The notes under the pieces: model-generated
Database searches by the model: none
The model's input: only the letters and a program-made list of their open reading frames with translations
Told to the model about the DNA's origin: nothing
Origin: Phoronis australis
Taxonomy: Eukaryota; Phoronida; Phoronidae
Direction of reading: 5' to 3'
Length of the DNA stretch: 64,000 bases
Assembly (NCBI GenBank): GCA_002633005.1
Contig: NMRA01000638.1
Coordinates: 135,965-199,964 of the forward strand
Program-made: the position numbers and the translations under genes
Part shown: in pieces, positions 59,601 to 64,000 of the stretch
How the letters are laid out: the number at the start of each line of letters is the position of its first letter
How positions within the stretch are numbered: the stretch's first letter is position 1

Positions 59601-62149
59601 CTCCTGCACTTTCTGTCAAACATTGTTTATCTCAAGAAAATAGTACCTTTAAAGTGCTTCGTGTACAAACAACATGTATAAATTTCGCATTTTAATATAA
59701 AAAAACAAATCTTACTTTAAATAGTTGTTGTGATATGCTGTTTTATTATACGAGAATTTTATACAACTTATGACCAATCTCTAACGAAAAAGTGTTGATT
59801 CTTAAGAACCCGGTTTAATCACAGACATGTACAGTGTTCCAGACAGAGTGAACAATAAGAAATCGCATGTGCTGGTTTGGTGGACGATTTGCCAGATTGA
59901 ATTTGATATCTTTCAGTTGTCTTTAAAGTATTCTGTATGGGTTTTCTTTATAAATGTTGTAGGATTGGAATTTCCCGTTTTTCAAAGTAAGCGCTAACAA
60001 TGCTTGAAAGTTGGTACATTTGTTTGGCGTTTTGGGCCCAATTCCCCAGTTGAAAGTCTGATCAATTTCGACTTGTTTTGGATCTGGGTGGGCATACATG
60101 TTCATAGTCACAGTCACTAACCAAAGGCGAAGGCAAAGGCTACAAAATCACACCACAACGGTCACAGAATCCAGTGAAATGATCCATCAAAAAGAGTGTA
60201 GATGCTTTGAGTTTAGAAATTCTGATTCCAAATTCCATTTAAAAGATCGATGAGGAGTTGAGATACACTTTTTGAGGGCAAGAACGGCGAAATCGGTGAT
60301 GGAGCAGGTCCTTTGAGTGAACAATTCTAGTGGTCCATTTCAAAATCTGGAAATTGATTGTGACGGAAATAATGTACTCTCAACAATTAAATCGACTAAC
60401 CCTAAAATGCGGCCAATTGCAAAGATATTTAAAGGAATTAATCAACATTTTTGTTTCTGATTTTTGAAAATATTTTTGGAGAAACTATTGAATAATCTAA
60501 AATTTGCTAACTATTCACCGAGACCACGTGTTGAGAGTATAGATTATGTTGAAATTCGCCCACAGACAAGTTGCACGAGTACTGATAATCAAATAACAAA
60601 GTTAATGTAAATTACGTTCGATTATCCACAATTTTTAACAAACAAATGCAACAAACATCTGGAAAGTACTTCAAGATGCTTTAAATCAAAGTTTGAAACT
60701 ACTGACATCATCTCAGAAAATTTTAAAAACTGTCCAGGTTTCCAGTCCAATCCCCAGAGGGTTCCCGTTTTAAAGGTTGAGGTTTGTGTTTTAAAGTGGA
60801 ACTTGTATGCTATTTCCTTATCTCTATGCTTTCTTGGTCAAATTAGTTAGAAACACAAGATACAGCGACAATTAGGGCTTTATCCAGGATTTCGAAAATA
60901 GGGTGTCCAAAATGGCGTTCCCAATATTCCACAGCATCCATGATTCCAACGTTGCATTACCCCTACATTTCACCAGTAATCCTCCCCGCTCATACAGTGA
61001 GGTTTTTACAAAAACGTGTAAACCAAGGCTTTCAGAAAAAGAGCTCCCCTATAGTGAGCTTTTTAGTAAAAACAGTGGGTGGACCAAAACTCCTACGTCT
61101 AAATTTATGAAAACAGTCAAGTAGCTTACCAAACAAACATTTCAGATATTGGTTGAACAATGAGTGCACTGTGTTTTAGGTGATCTCAAATCAAATTGCT
61201 GTTATAAAGTTTATCATATCATTTTAGCTAGCTTTTATATTTTGTACAATAAGTCATCAGAGCTACAGTTATCAACACAAGAAAAAAGCACAGATGATTG
61301 TATTTTGGAAACAGGTGTCTCTGCTCCTCCGGTAAAACATTAAAACGCACTTTGAAAAGCATGAAAGGGGTGCAAACTGAAAAATTTTAAATAAGCATAT
61401 TCTTGTGGCACAATATAATATTAAACTAATGACATTTATTTCGCTTTGGTGTTTTTAAAAAAGATGTAAAACATGAAGCAGCTCTGAAATACCAGTTTGG
61501 AGTTAACCAAGGTCCATGCACTTATATTAAGTACAGAAATACTGTTTGAGACAAGACTACTGAAAGCAGAGTCTTCAGTGGAAGGCACTTTAGCAAACAA
61601 ACATCTACTAATGATTGACAGGTCTGCTCAATAGTTTGAACATTATAACATTTTATATACTGTATTGTTCAAAGGGCCAACACTTCTCTCTTCAACTATC
61701 TGGGAGTCCTAGTGATCCTAAAATGTGGGTATCCAAACTGGAGAAATTCTGATGACAGTGGGCTGCCAAATGATACATAGGGTGTCTTGGCCAGGGCGTC
61801 CTGATTAGTGCTGGATGAAGACCTGGCGACAACGTGAATATGAAGTAGGTGGTAAATTGCAAAATGTTTTAAGAACTAGTTTTGCTTAGAAAATGGTCAA
61901 CAGTGTGTCTAGCAAGTATCGGGATGAAGTGTTGGGAAATAATACTGCATGGTGTGGGCTATGTGAGCCCCCAAGGTACATCATTAGTGCAAAGGTCATC
62001 TATCAGAGAATTTTTTGTTTTCACATTTGCAAGTTGTCAATGAATACAACTGCACTTTGTTTAGCATATATGATGTTCAAATAGGGTTGTTGTTTAGTTC
62101 CTGCTGTACATTAGCATAGTTAGGAGCATGCAAATACATCTTTAGAGGT

Positions 62150-62260
62150 CAAGGTTTGTGTTTTTTGGGCTGGTTAACTGTTATGCAAGTGCGGGAGTCT
62201 GTTTTCGACTCCAGGATATCCGTTTTACACTGGAGTTCCAATTTTGACGGAACACCTTGA
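62150..62260 (+). repeat. Unclassified interspersed repeat, copy 2 (inverted relative to copy 1)
   Basis: Plus-strand partner of 59465-59600, roughly four-fifths identical by eye. The pair could form a long-range inverted repeat within the first intron. Confidence 0.7.
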
Positions 62261-62721
62261 TATCAGTAAAAGGCAGCACAAGAACCCATGTCTTGAAAAC
62301 AGAGTGCAATAATTTGACAGACTAATAGGCACATTATAGTAATAACTGGTCACTTAATATTTGCTACGACATATAACCAAAGCAAAGTTGTTAACGACCT
62401 TGAATTTTAACCCTTTAACTGTAATGTCACAAATAATACTGCAATGACATTTCAGACAAATGGGGACAAACTGTTGTCAAATCAGCGCTGCTTCACTGAA
62501 GGAACAAAAATCAGAACCACAATAAACTTGATCGACATTTTTAACCAAAAATAAAAACTAATCTAATTTGAATTTCAACAAACCACTTCCATTTAAAAGC
62601 ATTACTTTAGAATGGGGGCTTAACAGAAATTCGTTTCAGTTATAATGAACAACGAGGACTGAACAAATTTCTATCACACGGCTTACACGACCAGGTGGTT
62701 AGAAGAACGTCTACTGCTTAC

Positions 62722-62895
62722 CTCCCATGTCATTACCCCATTACCATCTGAGGCTGTCGTTTGTGTTAATTTCAACTTTTTAGCCTTTCTTTCATTAGTG
62801 ACAAGCTTCTCCTCCGCTGGCAGAGGTGTACTAGGGAGATTCTTCACATCTTTCTTCTTTTTCTTCTTTGACCGACAGGACATACATCCCCACAT
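62722..62895 (-). CDS. Spectraplakin exon 1: alternative N-terminus with Cys pair and Lys run
   Basis: 58 codons beginning MWGCMSCRSKKKKKK and ending MTWE, followed by a consensus donor (GGGAG|GTAAGC). An in-frame TGA lies 12 nt before the ATG and the -3 base is A, so this ATG is a credible start. Phase is 0, which fits directly onto the CH2 exon (ATC, phase 0). Cys4 and Cys7 beside six lysines look like a palmitoylation plus polybasic membrane anchor; Gly is not at position 2, so N-myristoylation is not expected. Assignment to the spectraplakin rests on strand, phase and position only, because first exons of this family are not conserved. It could instead be the first exon of another transcript. 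Confidence 0.6.
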
Positions 62896-64000
62896 TATGC
62901 TAGTCTCTCATTCCCCACTCCAAGTCCGTTACTCTCTGCTGTTGTGCCTGGCTTTCCTGTCTGTCAGTTAGACTGTAATTCCAGGTCTACCACATTCTAC
63001 CAGATGTTTACAGCTGACTGAAGTTAGACACCGCAAATGTCGGACAAGCCTTAACCTTAGCCAACTGGGTAACATTAACAGAATGAGAAACAAACTCAGC
63101 TCAACAGGAAGCCCAAATCAGCACTTGCCCAACTGCTGAGTTATCAAAGCTGTCTATTGCTTAATGGATTAATTGAACGTTCACATTCACTGTTTAACAG
63201 TGGCTCTATTTCAAAACATGCCAGTCACACAACATCCACTGTTCAACATCAAGCCTCACTAAACCAAAGGAGAAAAAACAACTGGGATGACCTCTGTATC
63301 CACCAGCCCAAAACAGATGATTGAAGTGTTCTCAGTCAGAACAACAAATCAAAATGTTGCAAGCACTGGGTACCCCTCAGGATCACATAACAAGCAGACT
63401 TTGACCTCCACAAGGCAGTAATAATCAAAAATGAAATACAACCAGCACTGATGTATGACCAAAACTCCTGTCACAGATGGGATAGCTGCTAATACCTGTT
63501 CTGTCAGAATGTCAGTGCGCAAACACTGACCATGTATTGTCCTCAGACCACAGCATTCACTCACAGAAGATACTGAATCCAATGTCAGTTGCCAAACAAT
63601 TTTGCATAGTTGACCTGTTATTGTATGCACAGGTCTCAATTCATAAATAATCTGGAGGGGCTTTGTATGAGTGGAAGTCTTCAAATAGATAGATGAAGGT
63701 TAGGTGACACAACCCTAGGTTATCAATATTATTCTTCAAGAATGCCATCAAATGCTCACTTGGTCACCTCCAATGCAACATTCAACCTTGAGCTCCTATA
63801 GTGATTGGGCATTACAAGTCCATCATACACAATTAAACGGGTTAATCCTGAACTTGATGCTTGAGAAACCAAAAACATTTGACTTAGGTGTCACTCAAGT
63901 GCCGAGGTGTCATTACAATAAACTGTTACAACTACCAACTTCAGTAACAAAGGTAACTGTACAACACCTCTGACTAGATATGTTATCTGTTTGTAGTTGA
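62896..64000 (-). other. Sequence upstream of exon 1
   Basis: Presumed 5' UTR and promoter side of the first exon, or intron if CH1 exons lie further right. I see no TATA box at a convincing distance and no further exon. An unrecognised minus-strand open frame of 111 codons at 63349-63684 has no supporting features. Confidence 0.4.

Larger units (their letters stand above)
51732..62721 (-). other. Large intron between exon 1 and the CH2 exon
   Basis: About 11 kb. I looked on the minus strand for CH1 coding sequence (KTFTKWVN-like and DLRDG-like segments) and saw none. It contains a TTAA-flanked element (52123-53134), a terminal-inverted-repeat element (53507-54972), a truncated composite repeat (55555-55660), a short hairpin near 58865-58905, and an inverted pair of an unclassified ~110-bp repeat (59465-59600 and 62150-62260). 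The rest (55.7-59.4 kb and 59.7-62.1 kb) shows nothing I can name. Confidence 0.6.
7060..62895 (-). other. Spectraplakin gene (MACF1/dystonin/shot family), 3' incomplete
   Basis: This entry covers the whole minus-strand locus; exons are listed separately. The product is a giant crosslinker that binds F-actin by N-terminal CH domains, binds partners by a plakin domain with an SH3, and in full-length family members binds microtubules by a C-terminal EF-hand/GAR module, which would lie left of this window. I chained 22 exons by consensus splice sites. All junction phases agree (0,2,1,0,0,2,2,0,0,0,0,0,0,2,1,0,0,2,0,0,0, then 1 at the open end), giving 5,260 coding nt. Family markers seen are CH2 segments around LLLWSRQM and WRDGKAF, the plakin-domain sequence TELMWLNEREE, the SH3 segment APAVCFLVPPP, and plakin repeats of the type DPRTDEVFSLAEAIEKGLI. 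No CH1 exon and no 3' end are present. Whether the organism has one or two spectraplakin genes cannot be told here. Confidence 0.95.

Noticed and set aside
60903-61124. 73-codon plus-strand open frame
   Set aside because: It would start at GTG, has no recognised domain and no flanking gene signals.

Overview
The window is animal nuclear DNA and is dominated by one large multi-exon gene on the minus strand, a spectraplakin (MACF1 / dystonin / short-stop family cytoskeletal crosslinker). I could chain 22 exons in phase from a first exon at 62895 down to a plakin-repeat exon ending at 7060. They give about 1,753 codons, and the gene continues past the left edge. Recognition rests on a CH2 actin-binding domain, plakin-domain spectrin repeats, an SH3 split over two exons, more spectrin repeats and a 1,468-bp plakin-repeat exon. 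The introns are AT-rich and full of transposons, including Penelope-like elements. This suggests an invertebrate with a medium-to-large genome, perhaps a non-vertebrate deuterostome, but the window does not fix the phylum.

Layout in transcript order, right to left. 62.9-62.7 kb is an alternative-looking first exon (two Cys followed by a Lys run) with no CH1 exon visible behind it. An 11-kb intron follows, holding a TTAA-flanked DNA transposon and a terminal-inverted-repeat element. 51.7-46.5 kb encodes CH2. 45.5-37.4 kb encodes the first spectrin repeats, with one two-exon block present twice in near-identical 2.2-kb copies joined at a single N. 33.0-29.4 kb encodes the run-up to the SH3 and the SH3 itself. 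24.1-8.9 kb encodes later spectrin repeats. 8.5-7.06 kb is the plakin-repeat exon. Everything left of 7060 is intronic or downstream sequence, mostly repeats.

The introns hold: seven plus-strand copies of a composite repeat whose ~140-bp monomers carry sequences matching the CTCF core consensus (13 exact 14-mer matches); three Penelope-like retroelement remnants with GIY-YIG segments, one split by a 1.48-kb transposon; a 2.1-kb Kolobok-like element with a decayed THAP domain and a 1.0-kb relative; and two small transposons with 6-bp target duplications. Two exon edges (donor of exon 6, acceptor of exon 14) lie inside local duplications of 43 and 44 bp that create decoy splice sites.

The assembly has at least two places (N at 5136 and N at 39330) where two nearly identical copies abut. 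They look like unmerged haplotypes rather than true duplications, and the second would falsely add 89 residues to the protein.
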